A stretch of 28,761 nt of DNA from Candidatus Nanohalarchaeota archaeon. GTDB lineage: Archaea; EX4484-52; B79-G9. The position numbers and the translations under genes are program-made. The notes beneath the pieces are model-generated. The model was not told the DNA's origin. It searched no databases and saw nothing but the letters and a program-made list of their open reading frames with translations. Below are positions 7,239-15,344 of the stretch, piece after piece (the stretch's first letter is position 1; each line of letters opens with the position of its first letter). The stretch is from the NCBI GenBank assembly GCA_030594795.1, contig JAUVEK010000002.1:1-28761 (forward strand). Direction: 5' to 3'.

Positions 7239-8777
7239 ATGGCAAAAAACAATACTAACGGAAATGGTCGGCTGAACGGTCAGTCAAGCATGAACCAGTA
7301 CATAAAGTCAATATGCGACATTATGAGAAGAGACAAAACAAAAGGCGCATTACAGTATATTCCTGAGCTTACTTGGATGATGTTCTTAAGAATATTGGAT
7401 GAAAAAGAGCAGGAGGAAGAGTTAAAATGCAAGGCAGTCGAAAAACCATTCACTCAGTCTCTTGAAAAGCCTTATCGTTGGAGGGATTGGGGCGACCCTA
7501 ATGGAGGAAAAAGAAAAGAATTGCAGGATTCAACATTGGGATGCTTCCTTGATTTTATCAACAAAGAGCTTATTCCGTATCTTAAATCTTTCCAAAATGA
7601 CCCAAAAGCAACAGTCAAGCAGAAAGTTATTTCCCAGATATTCAGAGGCACCAATAAAACACGGCTTTCAAGCGAGAGAAATATACTGGATGTTCTTGAT
7701 AAAGTCCATCATTTAACAACAGAAAACATAGACTCAACCCATCAGTTCCCTCTTTCTCAAATCTATGAGGGGCTTTTGCTTAAAATGGGTGAAAAAAATA
7801 ATGACGGCGGACAGTTTTTTACTCCGCGGGAAGTTATAAGGGCTATGATTAGAGCAGTTGATCCAGAACTAATCAAAAACGGAAAAAACGCAACATTTTA
7901 TGACCCTTGTTGTGGAACCGGCGGTTTTCTGGCTGAAAGCTATGTTTATTTGGAAAATAAGAATCTTACTGGCACTGAAATAGACTATCTAAAGCACGAT
8001 GCGTTCTGGGGAGTCGATGATTCTGATGATGCATTCCCGATAGCTCTTGCAAACTTGTTCCTTCATGGAGTTGATTTTCCACACATTGGATTAAAGAACA
8101 ATTTGAGCGGAAGACCGACATATTTAGAACTTTTTCAAAATCCGCCAAACCAATTTGATTATATTATGACAAATCCGCCTTTTGGCGGGAAGGAAGGAGA
8201 AGATTCAAAGGCAAATTTTGTATACAAAACAGGAAACACGCAGATTCTTTTCATACAGCATATAATAGACCATCTTAAGGATGGTGGGACATGTACTATG
8301 GTTATAGATGAGGGTGTTCTTTTTAGGACAAATGAGACTGCTTTTGTTCAAACTAAAAGAAAACTCCTTGAAGAATGCAATCTATGGTGCTTAATAAGCC
8401 TGCCTCAGAATGTTTTTGTGAACGCAGGCGCAGGCGTAAAGACAAATCTGTTATTTTTTACAAAAGGAAAGCCAACCGAAAAAATATGGTATTATGATAT
8501 GTCTGATATCAAAGTTCTCAAAAAGTCCCCATTTACGATAGACAAGTTTGATGATTTCTTTGAAAGATTAATTTCAAAAAAAGAAGAAGACAAAATCAGC
8601 GAAAAAAGCTGGTTTGTCGATATTGAAACAATAAAGAAAAAGAAATATGATATCAAGGCAGTTAACCCTAACATAAAAGAAAAAGTGATTCCACCGCCAG
8701 AAGAGCTTATAAAGATTATAGAGAAATCCCAAATCAAGATTAACGAAGGACTTAAAAGATTGAAAGAACTGTTATAG
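7239..8777 (+). CDS. hsdM: Type I restriction-modification N6-adenine methyltransferase
   Basis: HsdM methylates adenine in the recognition site and protects host DNA. It has the HsdM N-terminal domain followed by the N6 methyltransferase domain: SAM-binding motif FYDPCCGTGGF (near residue 221) and catalytic TNPPF (near residue 312). The long open frame begins at 7233, overlapping the hsdS stop, but GAGGT at 7228-7232 is better spaced for the second ATG at 7239 (MAKNN), so I chose that; the difference is two residues. At about 512 residues the length is normal for the family, and nothing is broken. It is the last gene of the RM operon. Confidence 0.93.
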   Translation: MAKNNTNGNGRLNGQSSMNQYIKSICDIMRRDKTKGALQYIPELTWMMFLRILDEKEQEEELKCKAVEKPFTQSLEKPYRWRDWGDPNGGKRKELQDSTLGCFLDFINKELIPYLKSFQNDPKATVKQKVISQIFRGTNKTRLSSERNILDVLDKVHHLTTENIDSTHQFPLSQIYEGLLLKMGEKNNDGGQFFTPREVIRAMIRAVDPELIKNGKNATFYDPCCGTGGFLAESYVYLENKNLTGTEIDYLKHDAFWGVDDSDDAFPIALANLFLHGVDFPHIGLKNNLSGRPTYLELFQNPPNQFDYIMTNPPFGGKEGEDSKANFVYKTGNTQILFIQHIIDHLKDGGTCTMVIDEGVLFRTNETAFVQTKRKLLEECNLWCLISLPQNVFVNAGAGVKTNLLFFTKGKPTEKIWYYDMSDIKVLKKSPFTIDKFDDFFERLISKKEEDKISEKSWFVDIETIKKKKYDIKAVNPNIKEKVIPPPEELIKIIEKSQIKINEGLKRLKELL

Positions 8778-8807
8778 TCGTTTCAGTCCTATCAATCCTT
8801 TTTCTTT

Positions 8808-8837
8808 AGAAAAAGCCACTATGACTGCAGGACGAGG
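8808..8837 (+). repeat. Direct repeat, right copy, of the RM cassette
   Basis: Second copy of the 30-bp repeat at 2402-2431 (26 of 30 identical), just past the hsdM stop. Here the bases before it complete a perfect hairpin: CTTTTTC, loop TTTA, GAAAAAG (8798-8814 region). Both copies therefore have a hairpin-like head followed by the same conserved tail. Confidence 0.6.
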
Positions 8838-8865
8838 GATGTTGACATAGGTATTAGTCAAAAGA

Positions 8866-8873
8866 TTTAATAA
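8866..8873 (+). promoter_or_regulatory. TATA box of the DUF4365 gene
   Basis: TTTAATAA is centred about 26 bp before the ATG at 8896, implying a leaderless transcript separate from the RM operon. Confidence 0.5.
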
Positions 8874-8895
8874 CATTTAAGTAAGTTTAAATATT

Positions 8896-10713
8896 ATGTC
8901 TAAAAAAAGAACCATACAACAAATATCTGAAACAGAAGCTAAAGGAAAATTAATCTCTTTATTAAGCGAGTGGATTGTTAATCCTTTGGAGAATGATTTC
9001 GGTATTGATTTCGAAGTTAGAATTGCTGATAACATTGATTCTAAAATGCAAGAAGTTTCAGAGATTAGTTTTTATATTCAGAATAAATCGTCGATAAATT
9101 CTCAAAATGAGCAAGCTGTTGAAGATTTGGATATGGATGATTGGGAATTATATTTAGGGCAAAGAATTCCTGTTCTTTTGGTTAAATACGATGTCAATGA
9201 AAAATTATTTTATTGGGGAGTCACGCAGGATTATGCATGGGACGTTCTTGATAAAATGGATTCTAATTGGAAAAGGCAAAAATTCAAGAGAATACTTCTG
9301 ACAAAGAAACTAACTGATCTTAATATATTAAAGAAAGCAATAACTGAGTCACAAAAAAAGATAACAAGGCATCATTCATTAAATTTAGGAATTGGTGAAG
9401 GTATTTCTATAACTCAAGAAGATTTATTAGAATTAAAGAAGCATAAAGAAAAAAATCTTCTTGAATATAAAGCATTAACATTACAAGAATCCTATTATGA
9501 ATTAAAAAAAGGGAATAGAGATAGATCTACACAACTCTTAAAGGATGTATATAATACGCCAAAAGAAGATGAATCTAAGATAAGGGCAATTATTGGAATT
9601 ATTTTTGATCTTAATATTGTTATTCTAGAAGAAAATAAGCAAATAGTATTTTTAGCAGAGGAGGGTATCAAAATTGCTAAAAAAATCAACATTCTTTATC
9701 TTGAAAAATACCTTGTTCTTCTGAGAAACCAAGCAAAATTATATTTTATTATTAAAAAAATGAGTGAGATTAAGCTAGGGCTTCAAGTACAAAGTCTTCA
9801 AAAAGAACAATCATTCTCATTTTTCTATAATCAAGAGTTAGTAAAGTTAAGTGAATTCCATCAATCACTTATTAGAGAAATTAACGAGGCTCTAAAATGG
9901 TTCTTGGATAATGGTCATGTTTATTATTATATAGCATCGTTACCATTAATCCTTGATACAATTACTGTTCAAGTTATGCAATTTGCTCCATTCGATAAGA
10001 AAATTATAACCAAAGAAGAAGAGGGAAGGGCATCATTAATATCTCAATGTGAGTTTCTTTTTGATAACTTAAAAGAATTAGATTTACTAAAACCGCTTTA
10101 TCGAAGCGCAGCTAATTATTGTTATTTTATTTGTAAAAATGACAAAGCAATAGATTACATGAATAAGGCACTGGAAATTGCCAAAAAAGATAACGACAAA
10201 AACTTTATAGATGGAAATGCCCTGCTTCTTAAAAAGATGAGAACTAAATCTAATCCTTATGATGCTCCCGAAACCAAGCCAATCGGTGAAATGAATCTTT
10301 TGGAATACCAAGAAATAACTAAAAAATTAATTGAATTTCAAGGGGTTAATTTAAGTAACAATGATGATTTGACGAATGCCATTAAAATGGCTTTGAGAGA
10401 CATGAATCCAACAGAATATTTTAAACATTGTGAAAACTTGCGTATTTGTTATGTAAATACAAGTCAAGTAGGTGTGAGTATCGGATTACCGTCAATGGGA
10501 ACTAAATTTATCTGGTGTAAATATTGTAAAAATTCATACGGTGGATTTAACTTAGATGATATATTCAATACATTCAAAAAACAAAATTGTAAAGAGTGTA
10601 AATGCCATAGACCTCGCAAAGAAGATTGGGTATGTAATGTGAAATGGATTGAGAAACAAGAACAAAATCTTGATTTTCGAAAAGTATTAGACAACTTCAA
10701 AAAGAATTGGTAA
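8896..10713 (+). CDS. DUF4365-type putative nuclease with helical middle and Cys-rich tail
   Basis: A 605-residue protein. Residues 1-150 resemble DUF4365, a PD-(D/E)XK-like domain found in defence genes: ETEAKG (12-17), DFGIDFEV (34-41), then FYIQNKS (59-65), where Asp34/Asp38 and Gln62-x-Lys64 would be the active-site set. Residues about 160-480 are almost all helical, with a helix-turn-helix rhythm like TPR repeats. The tail has Cys541-x2-Cys544, Cys565-x2-Cys568, Cys570, His571 and Cys580, a probable zinc site. It has its own promoter, is very AT-rich, and faces an OLD-like ATPase gene tail to tail. I infer an antiviral effector or sensor; the exact system is not recognised. Confidence 0.7.
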   Translation: MSKKRTIQQISETEAKGKLISLLSEWIVNPLENDFGIDFEVRIADNIDSKMQEVSEISFYIQNKSSINSQNEQAVEDLDMDDWELYLGQRIPVLLVKYDVNEKLFYWGVTQDYAWDVLDKMDSNWKRQKFKRILLTKKLTDLNILKKAITESQKKITRHHSLNLGIGEGISITQEDLLELKKHKEKNLLEYKALTLQESYYELKKGNRDRSTQLLKDVYNTPKEDESKIRAIIGIIFDLNIVILEENKQIVFLAEEGIKIAKKINILYLEKYLVLLRNQAKLYFIIKKMSEIKLGLQVQSLQKEQSFSFFYNQELVKLSEFHQSLIREINEALKWFLDNGHVYYYIASLPLILDTITVQVMQFAPFDKKIITKEEEGRASLISQCEFLFDNLKELDLLKPLYRSAANYCYFICKNDKAIDYMNKALEIAKKDNDKNFIDGNALLLKKMRTKSNPYDAPETKPIGEMNLLEYQEITKKLIEFQGVNLSNNDDLTNAIKMALRDMNPTEYFKHCENLRICYVNTSQVGVSIGLPSMGTKFIWCKYCKNSYGGFNLDDIFNTFKKQNCKECKCHRPRKEDWVCNVKWIEKQEQNLDFRKVLDNFKKNW

Positions 10714-10744
10714 TTATACTATGAACTCAAAATTAACAAGAAAG

Positions 10745-12472
10745 CTATTCCATTAAAGAGTTTAAAATAATCTCAAATTCTTTTTTAAAGTTATTGGCTA
10801 ATTTTTCATTGGTTTTTTTCCATCTAGTAAATAATTTTGTACATCCCCTAGCCCCCCAATGAGGTTTTTGTTCTTTAAACCAGTTTTTCATTGTATCTCT
10901 ATTTCCTGGTTTAATTGGTGAGTTTGATTTAAAAATTTGCTTTGTATATCCGCCAGTAGACTCCCAGAACTCATCTTTAGGTTCAAGGCCATTTAAGAAA
11001 TCATAAAAAACATTCTCTGGACTTTTCTTTCCAGGTAAAAGAACAACTTGCGGACATTTATTATTTTTCAAGGACTTATCTTGGTCCCCATCTAATACAA
11101 AAATACTTTTCTTAAAATCAGGTATTTTAAAATTTGCTAAACTTATCAAAAAACTAGCTGGAAAACCTGATATTATCTTTAAGTTTTTAGTGATTTTAGT
11201 TCCTAATAGATTGTTTAACCACAAGTTTGCTTCATTATCTTCACAATATACATAAATCTTTTTTCTTTTTTTTATTTCAGGCAATTGTAATCTTAAGTTG
11301 TTTATCATCCTTTCAATATCAATTTTATTTTGTAAATTTTTGACTTCTCCAGTATCATTAGACAAAAATATTATTTCCGAGTCTCCTTGGCATTCTGGAC
11401 TGAGTAACTTTTGAAGTACATCTGTTGAATGTGTGGTAAAAATAATTTGCAGATCTAAATCTTGTGCCCATCTAAACATTCTTTGAACTAATCTTAATTG
11501 AGAACCGGGATACAATGAAGCATCTATTTCATCGAGAAGTAAAATTCCGCCATTATACTTTTTGTATATGTTCAACTTTCCATCTTCTTTCTTGACAATG
11601 TAAAACTTTTCTTTGTCAGTTACTTCCCATTCACCCTCCTTTACTTTCTTGATTATGGCCCTTTTTTCAGAAAGTGAAATTCCCTCCATCTTGAACAGAT
11701 TATTCAATTTTTCTGGAATGACATCTTCGTTCAAGATATCTTCTACTTCTTCTATTACATCAATACTAAACAAACACTCATCTTCTAATGCTTCTTTCAA
11801 TCTACTAAATGAAAAAATTGCAGTTAATATCTGACCGATATTATCTTGTCCTGCAGAATTACCAATCGTATCATAGTTAAGAGTTCTAGCACCATAAAAT
11901 TTTTTACTAAAGACTTCAATAAATTCAGTAGTAATCCTTTCATCAAGGCCCAGAATTGCATTATGTAAAACATTATATTCTGTTGTTTCTTCATCAGTTA
12001 ATTGTAAATTTTGATTTTGCTTAATACTGTCTTCTTGGGCTAATGGAAATAGCCTTCTTAATCCTAAATATATTACAGGTAGCTGTCTTTTTCCTTCACC
12101 AGTTACCTTTTTACCGACAACTAATCTTAAACTCTTTTCTTTCCCTCTCTCTCGTCTATCAACTGAAATAACTGGTACTTTATCTTCGTTGTCCAACTCA
12201 ATAGAATATTTATGTTCTTTGGCTTTATCGAATTTAGGATAAGAAAACCTAAATATTTCGGAATATTCTGTTTCAAAAGGGTTTCCGTCAAGAGTATTAT
12301 ATATTATCTTATTCTCCTTTTCTCTAAAACTAAATATATGCCCAACAAGTCCCAATATTGTTGATTTGCCAGTTGCATTCTGTCCAGCTATTGCTGTTAT
12401 TCGCCTGCCAAAAGACAGATCTAGGTTATTCAAATGCCTAAATTTCTCTATATGAAGAAATTTTATTTTCAT
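10745..12472 (-). CDS. OLD-like ATPase-TOPRIM endonuclease
   Basis: The 575-residue protein joins an SMC/ABC-type ATPase with a TOPRIM domain, as in overcoming-lysogenization-defect (OLD) nucleases and fused PARIS-like defence proteins. Visible motifs are Walker A GQNATGKST (30-38), Walker B ILLLDEID (310-317), H-loop TTHS (346-349), and TOPRIM residues Glu411 (YVYCEDNEA) and Asp461/Asp463 (FVLDGDQD). The order and length fit the class. The start is at the TATA-linked ATG. It is convergent with the DUF4365 gene, with only 31 bp between their stops. A class 1 (single-gene) OLD enzyme or a PARIS-type fusion are the main options; I cannot separate them. Confidence 0.82.
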   Translation of the reverse strand: MKIKFLHIEKFRHLNNLDLSFGRRITAIAGQNATGKSTILGLVGHIFSFREKENKIIYNTLDGNPFETEYSEIFRFSYPKFDKAKEHKYSIELDNEDKVPVISVDRRERGKEKSLRLVVGKKVTGEGKRQLPVIYLGLRRLFPLAQEDSIKQNQNLQLTDEETTEYNVLHNAILGLDERITTEFIEVFSKKFYGARTLNYDTIGNSAGQDNIGQILTAIFSFSRLKEALEDECLFSIDVIEEVEDILNEDVIPEKLNNLFKMEGISLSEKRAIIKKVKEGEWEVTDKEKFYIVKKEDGKLNIYKKYNGGILLLDEIDASLYPGSQLRLVQRMFRWAQDLDLQIIFTTHSTDVLQKLLSPECQGDSEIIFLSNDTGEVKNLQNKIDIERMINNLRLQLPEIKKRKKIYVYCEDNEANLWLNNLLGTKITKNLKIISGFPASFLISLANFKIPDFKKSIFVLDGDQDKSLKNNKCPQVVLLPGKKSPENVFYDFLNGLEPKDEFWESTGGYTKQIFKSNSPIKPGNRDTMKNWFKEQKPHWGARGCTKLFTRWKKTNEKLANNFKKEFEIILNSLME

Positions 12473-12493
12473 TACATCAACTCATCATAATTG

Positions 12494-12504
12494 TATATTA
12501 TATT
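12494..12504 (-). promoter_or_regulatory. TATA box of the OLD-like gene
   Basis: On the minus strand this reads AATATAATATA, about 28 bp before the ATG at 12472, so the message is probably leaderless. Confidence 0.5.
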
Positions 12505-12665
12505 CAAATTAATAAACTTTCTTGTTTTTAGGTGATAAAGCATGGTTTTGTCAATATAATGTCCGATTTTGGGCGAAAAGCGCACTTTCTCCTTTTGTCC
12601 TTTTTGCGATTCGCTTGCTTGTCTGCTCACGAATTTGTTGTTTTCATGCCAGCGCCCCCGAAACC

Positions 12666-12674
12666 CTTAAATAC
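12666..12674 (+). promoter_or_regulatory. Upstream promoter of the trp region
   Basis: CTTAAATAC preceded by CGAAACC resembles a BRE-TATA pair. The expected start near 12695 is just before a GGTGA site (12703-12707) and a mini-ORF. Confidence 0.45.
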
Positions 12675-12712
12675 TTCAAACCCCAATAAACACCTACACT
12701 TTGGTGATGCCG

Positions 12713-12745
12713 ATGGATTGGAAACACTTTGTTCAGAACCTGTAG
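12713..12745 (+). CDS. Possible trp leader peptide 1
   Basis: A ten-residue reading frame, MDWKHFVQNL, with a Trp codon at position 3. GGTGA at 12703-12707 is five bases upstream, and a TATA-like element is correctly placed. A T-rich tract follows the stop. An ATG at 12707 in the same frame would add two residues. Leader-peptide function is inferred only from position, ribosome site and the Trp codon. Confidence 0.3.
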   Translation: MDWKHFVQNL

Positions 12746-12885
12746 ACTTCCTTATTCTTAGTTATCAATGTTTTCTCTCTCTAGTCCCCCTCTTCTGGCG
12801 CCACCGACAAACCCCCCACAACTTCCAAAAAACCACTAAACCCGGCGCAATCCCCCCACAAAAAACAGCGCCAGCAACCGAAAAA

Positions 12886-12893
12886 CATATAAA
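12886..12893 (+). promoter_or_regulatory. Main promoter of the trp operon
   Basis: CATATAAA with an A-rich, CCGAAAAA-like BRE just before it is the best TATA element of the spacer. Transcription would start near 12912-12916, giving trpE a leader of about 20 nt that includes GGTGA (12919-12923). Confidence 0.6.
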
Positions 12894-12916
12894 CCTATCG
12901 CCCTATAAAACACAGG

Positions 12917-12961
12917 ATGGTGAATCAAATGGGTGGATACCTTTGGAGCAAATCTGATTAA
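12917..12961 (+). CDS. Possible trp leader peptide 2, overlapping trpE
   Basis: MVNQMGGYLWSKSD is read from an ATG right at the predicted transcription start, or from the ATG at 12929 five bases after GGTGA. It holds one Trp codon and ends inside trpE in another frame. Its translation would compete with the trpE GTG start four bases further on, so it could couple trpE translation to Trp supply. This is weakly supported. Confidence 0.25.
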   Translation: MVNQMGGYLWSKSD

Positions 12962-14561
12962 AAACGCAAAAACAGGACAGATTATTCCAATCTATAAAAA
13001 AACAAAAGCACTCAAATGCCCCATAGAATTCTTTGCAAAACTTTCAGACTACGGGAGAAACCCGCACTGCCTGCTTCTCGAATCAGCAAGCACATCTGCA
13101 AAATACGCACAATTCAGCATGGGGACAGCATCACCATGCCTGAAAATATCAGGAACCGGGAAAAACTTCAAAATCCTCTCCTTAAACCCGACAGGAAACC
13201 GGGTTCTTGAGTTCATAAAAGACGACCTCTCATTCTGCGACACTGTAAAATACGAAAAAAACCAGATCACAGGAACACTGAAACCAAACAGGCGCAAGCT
13301 CCAGACAGAACAGGAGCGCCTAAAACAAAAAACGCATGTTGACATCCTGAGGGCAATCGCATTCAAATTCAAGCCAACCACAAAGCCAATGATCCCCTAC
13401 GCAGGCCTGTTCGGGACCATCTCCTACGACTTCATTGACCAGTTTGAACACCTGCCGAAAAACAAACACGACATCCTAAAAACACCGGACTATGAAATGT
13501 ACTTCGCAGACAACCTCTTCATCTGCGACCACAAAAAAGGCATCACCTATTTCATAGCAAACGCACTCATAACCGGCAAAAACACAGCTGAAATCCTGAA
13601 AGAGTGCAAAAACACAATAGACAAATACACGCAGACACAAAACCAGGAAAAAATCCCAAAACAAAGAACCTACAAAAAAAAGAAAGTCAAACTCACGACA
13701 GACACATCAAAACAACAATTCATAGATACTGTAAACAAAATGAAACACCACATAAAAAAAGGAGACATATTCCAGGCAGTGCCCTCAAGAACAATAATGA
13801 CAGAATACAACACAGAGCCCCTCGACATATACAGGACACTCCGCCGCCTCAACCCCTCACCCTACATGTTCTTCATCAATTCAGGAACCTCAATCCTTCT
13901 TGGCGCATCACCGGAAATGTCCCTCAGAGTCAGCGGTGAAAAAGAAAAAAAAGTAGAGATCAGACCCATAGCAGGCACAAGGCCAAGAGGCATAATAAAC
14001 GGGAAAATAGATGCAGACCTTGACTCAAAATACGAGATCGAGCTGAAACTTGACAAAAAAGAAGTAGCAGAACATGTAATGCTTGTGGACCTTGCAAGAA
14101 ACGACATAGCAAGAGTCTCAAAGCCCGGCACCCGTATAGTTGACGAGCCGTTTGTCGCAGAAAAATATTCACACGTGCAGCATCTGGTATCCAATGTCAG
14201 CGGAACCCTGAAAGACGACCTGGACGCGCTCCATGCATACCTTGCATCAATGAACATGGGCACCCTGACAGGAGCCCCGAAAATCAGGGCAATGGAACTC
14301 ATAAGGCTAAGTGAAAAGAACAAGCGCTGCCTCTATGGCGGCGCTGTCGCATACCTCACCCCAAGCAAAGACTTCGACTCGACAATAATCATAAGATCAA
14401 TACACATAAAAGACAGCATCGCACACATACGCTCAGGCGCAGGCATAGTCTACGACTCGGTTCCTGAAAAAGAATACGAGGAGACAATAAAAAAAGCAAA
14501 AGCGTGCCTGAGTGCAATAGAACTAACAGGAGGCGTAGAATATGAAAATCCTCTTGATTGA
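12933..14561 (+). CDS. trpE: Anthranilate synthase component I
   Basis: TrpE turns chorismate into anthranilate with ammonia from TrpG, the first committed step to tryptophan. The 542-residue protein has the Trp feedback element LLES (in CLLLESAS) near the N-terminus and the chorismate-binding domain with PIAGTRPRG, DLARNDIARV and TGAPKIRAMEL. The LLES motif suggests it is inhibited by tryptophan. The frame is closed by a TGA at 12921-12923, so the start must be the GTG at 12933 with GGTGA nine bases before it. No in-frame ATG precedes the conserved part. The coding strand is rich in A and C and poor in T. Confidence 0.95.
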   Translation: MDTFGANLIKNAKTGQIIPIYKKTKALKCPIEFFAKLSDYGRNPHCLLLESASTSAKYAQFSMGTASPCLKISGTGKNFKILSLNPTGNRVLEFIKDDLSFCDTVKYEKNQITGTLKPNRRKLQTEQERLKQKTHVDILRAIAFKFKPTTKPMIPYAGLFGTISYDFIDQFEHLPKNKHDILKTPDYEMYFADNLFICDHKKGITYFIANALITGKNTAEILKECKNTIDKYTQTQNQEKIPKQRTYKKKKVKLTTDTSKQQFIDTVNKMKHHIKKGDIFQAVPSRTIMTEYNTEPLDIYRTLRRLNPSPYMFFINSGTSILLGASPEMSLRVSGEKEKKVEIRPIAGTRPRGIINGKIDADLDSKYEIELKLDKKEVAEHVMLVDLARNDIARVSKPGTRIVDEPFVAEKYSHVQHLVSNVSGTLKDDLDALHAYLASMNMGTLTGAPKIRAMELIRLSEKNKRCLYGGAVAYLTPSKDFDSTIIIRSIHIKDSIAHIRSGAGIVYDSVPEKEYEETIKKAKACLSAIELTGGVEYENPLD

Positions 14562-15180
14562 CAACTTCGACTCATTCACCTACAATCTCGTAGATGAATT
14601 TGAAAAACGCGGCCATGACGTGATAATATACCGCAGCGACACAGGCATCAGCCACATAGATAAAGTAATACAAAAAGAAAATCCCGTATTGATCATCATC
14701 TCCCCGGGCCCGGGAACACCGAAAGAAGCAGGCATATGCATACAACTGATAAAAAAATACACAGGCAAAATACCAATATTCGGCATCTGCCTAGGTCACC
14801 AGGCAATCGTGGAAGCATTCGGCAAAAAAGTAGCCAGATCAAAAGAGACACTGCACGGCAAAACATCAGAGATATACCACGACCAGAAATCAATATACAA
14901 AGCAATTGACAACCCCTTCACAGCAGGCAGGTACCACTCGCTTGCAGCGCACGAAATCCCAAAATGCCTAGCAGTCACATCAAAAACAGAAACAGGCATT
15001 GTCATGGGCGTGCGCCACAAAAAACACATCACAGAAGGCGTCCAGTTCCACCCCGAATCCATACTCACACCACAAGGCGGGAAAATAATCAAAAACATGA
15101 TTGATATAGCAACAGCAAACAAAAAACAACGAAAAACAAAAACCAACACAACACACCCACGACAGGGCGGGTGGGGGTAG
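14542..15180 (+). CDS. trpG: Anthranilate synthase glutamine amidotransferase component II
   Basis: TrpG releases ammonia from glutamine for TrpE. The 212-residue class I amidotransferase has the start DNFDSFTYNLVDEF, the oxyanion motif SPGPGTP, the nucleophile Cys in FGICLGHQ, and the His-Glu pair in GVQFHPES. The last 20 or so residues are a Lys/Thr/Asn/Gln-rich tail after the normal end of the domain. It overlaps trpE by 20 bases and has GGAGG at 14529-14533. PabA, which can serve folate synthesis, is a near relative, but the trp context decides for TrpG. Confidence 0.95.
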   Translation: MKILLIDNFDSFTYNLVDEFEKRGHDVIIYRSDTGISHIDKVIQKENPVLIIISPGPGTPKEAGICIQLIKKYTGKIPIFGICLGHQAIVEAFGKKVARSKETLHGKTSEIYHDQKSIYKAIDNPFTAGRYHSLAAHEIPKCLAVTSKTETGIVMGVRHKKHITEGVQFHPESILTPQGGKIIKNMIDIATANKKQRKTKTNTTHPRQGGWG

Positions 15181-15344
15181 AGCAAAGACAAAACAATAAA
15201 CAGCCCCTTGTGCGCTTGAGCGCAGCGAAACGCACTTAATGATCAACCTTTTACAAGGTTGGGATATCACAAAGAACCAAGGGGGACAGAAAATATCACA
15301 TTACAACCCAGCAAAATAATCCAACAAACAAAAGGTGAAGAACC
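15181..15344 (+). other. Structured spacer inside the trp operon
   Basis: This is the only real gap in an operon whose other junctions overlap. CAACCTT-TTAC-AAGGTTG (15244-15261) is a perfect 7-bp hairpin. Before it, GTGCG (15210-15214) can pair with CGCAC (15231-15235), or GCGC (15212-15215) with GCGC (15220-15223), but not both at once. GGTGA at 15334-15338 serves trpD. No T-tract follows the hairpin, so an RNA-processing or stability role is as likely as termination. Confidence 0.45.

Larger units (their letters stand above)
12505..12932 (+). other. Regulatory spacer before the trp operon
   Basis: No convincing gene over 20 codons lies here; a 141-codon open frame crosses both promoters and has no coding character. 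The spacer holds two promoter-like elements (12666-12674 and 12886-12893), two mini-ORFs each with one Trp codon, a T-rich tract (about 12749-12782) that could end transcription, and complementary GC-rich segments CTGGCGC (12795-12801) and GCGCCAG (12868-12874). A third segment, GGCGC (12844-12848), could compete for the last one. Confidence 0.5.

Noticed and set aside
12505..12932. TrpY-type TGTACA operator before trpE
   Set aside because: I found no TGTACA site in this spacer.
12532..12957. 141-codon open frame before trpE
   Set aside because: It crosses two promoter-like elements and a T-rich tract, has no ribosome site and shows no protein-like pattern.
13862..14323. Long minus-strand open frames within trpE and other core genes
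   Set aside because: They mirror the codon bias of the true genes, have no promoter or ribosome site, and match no family.
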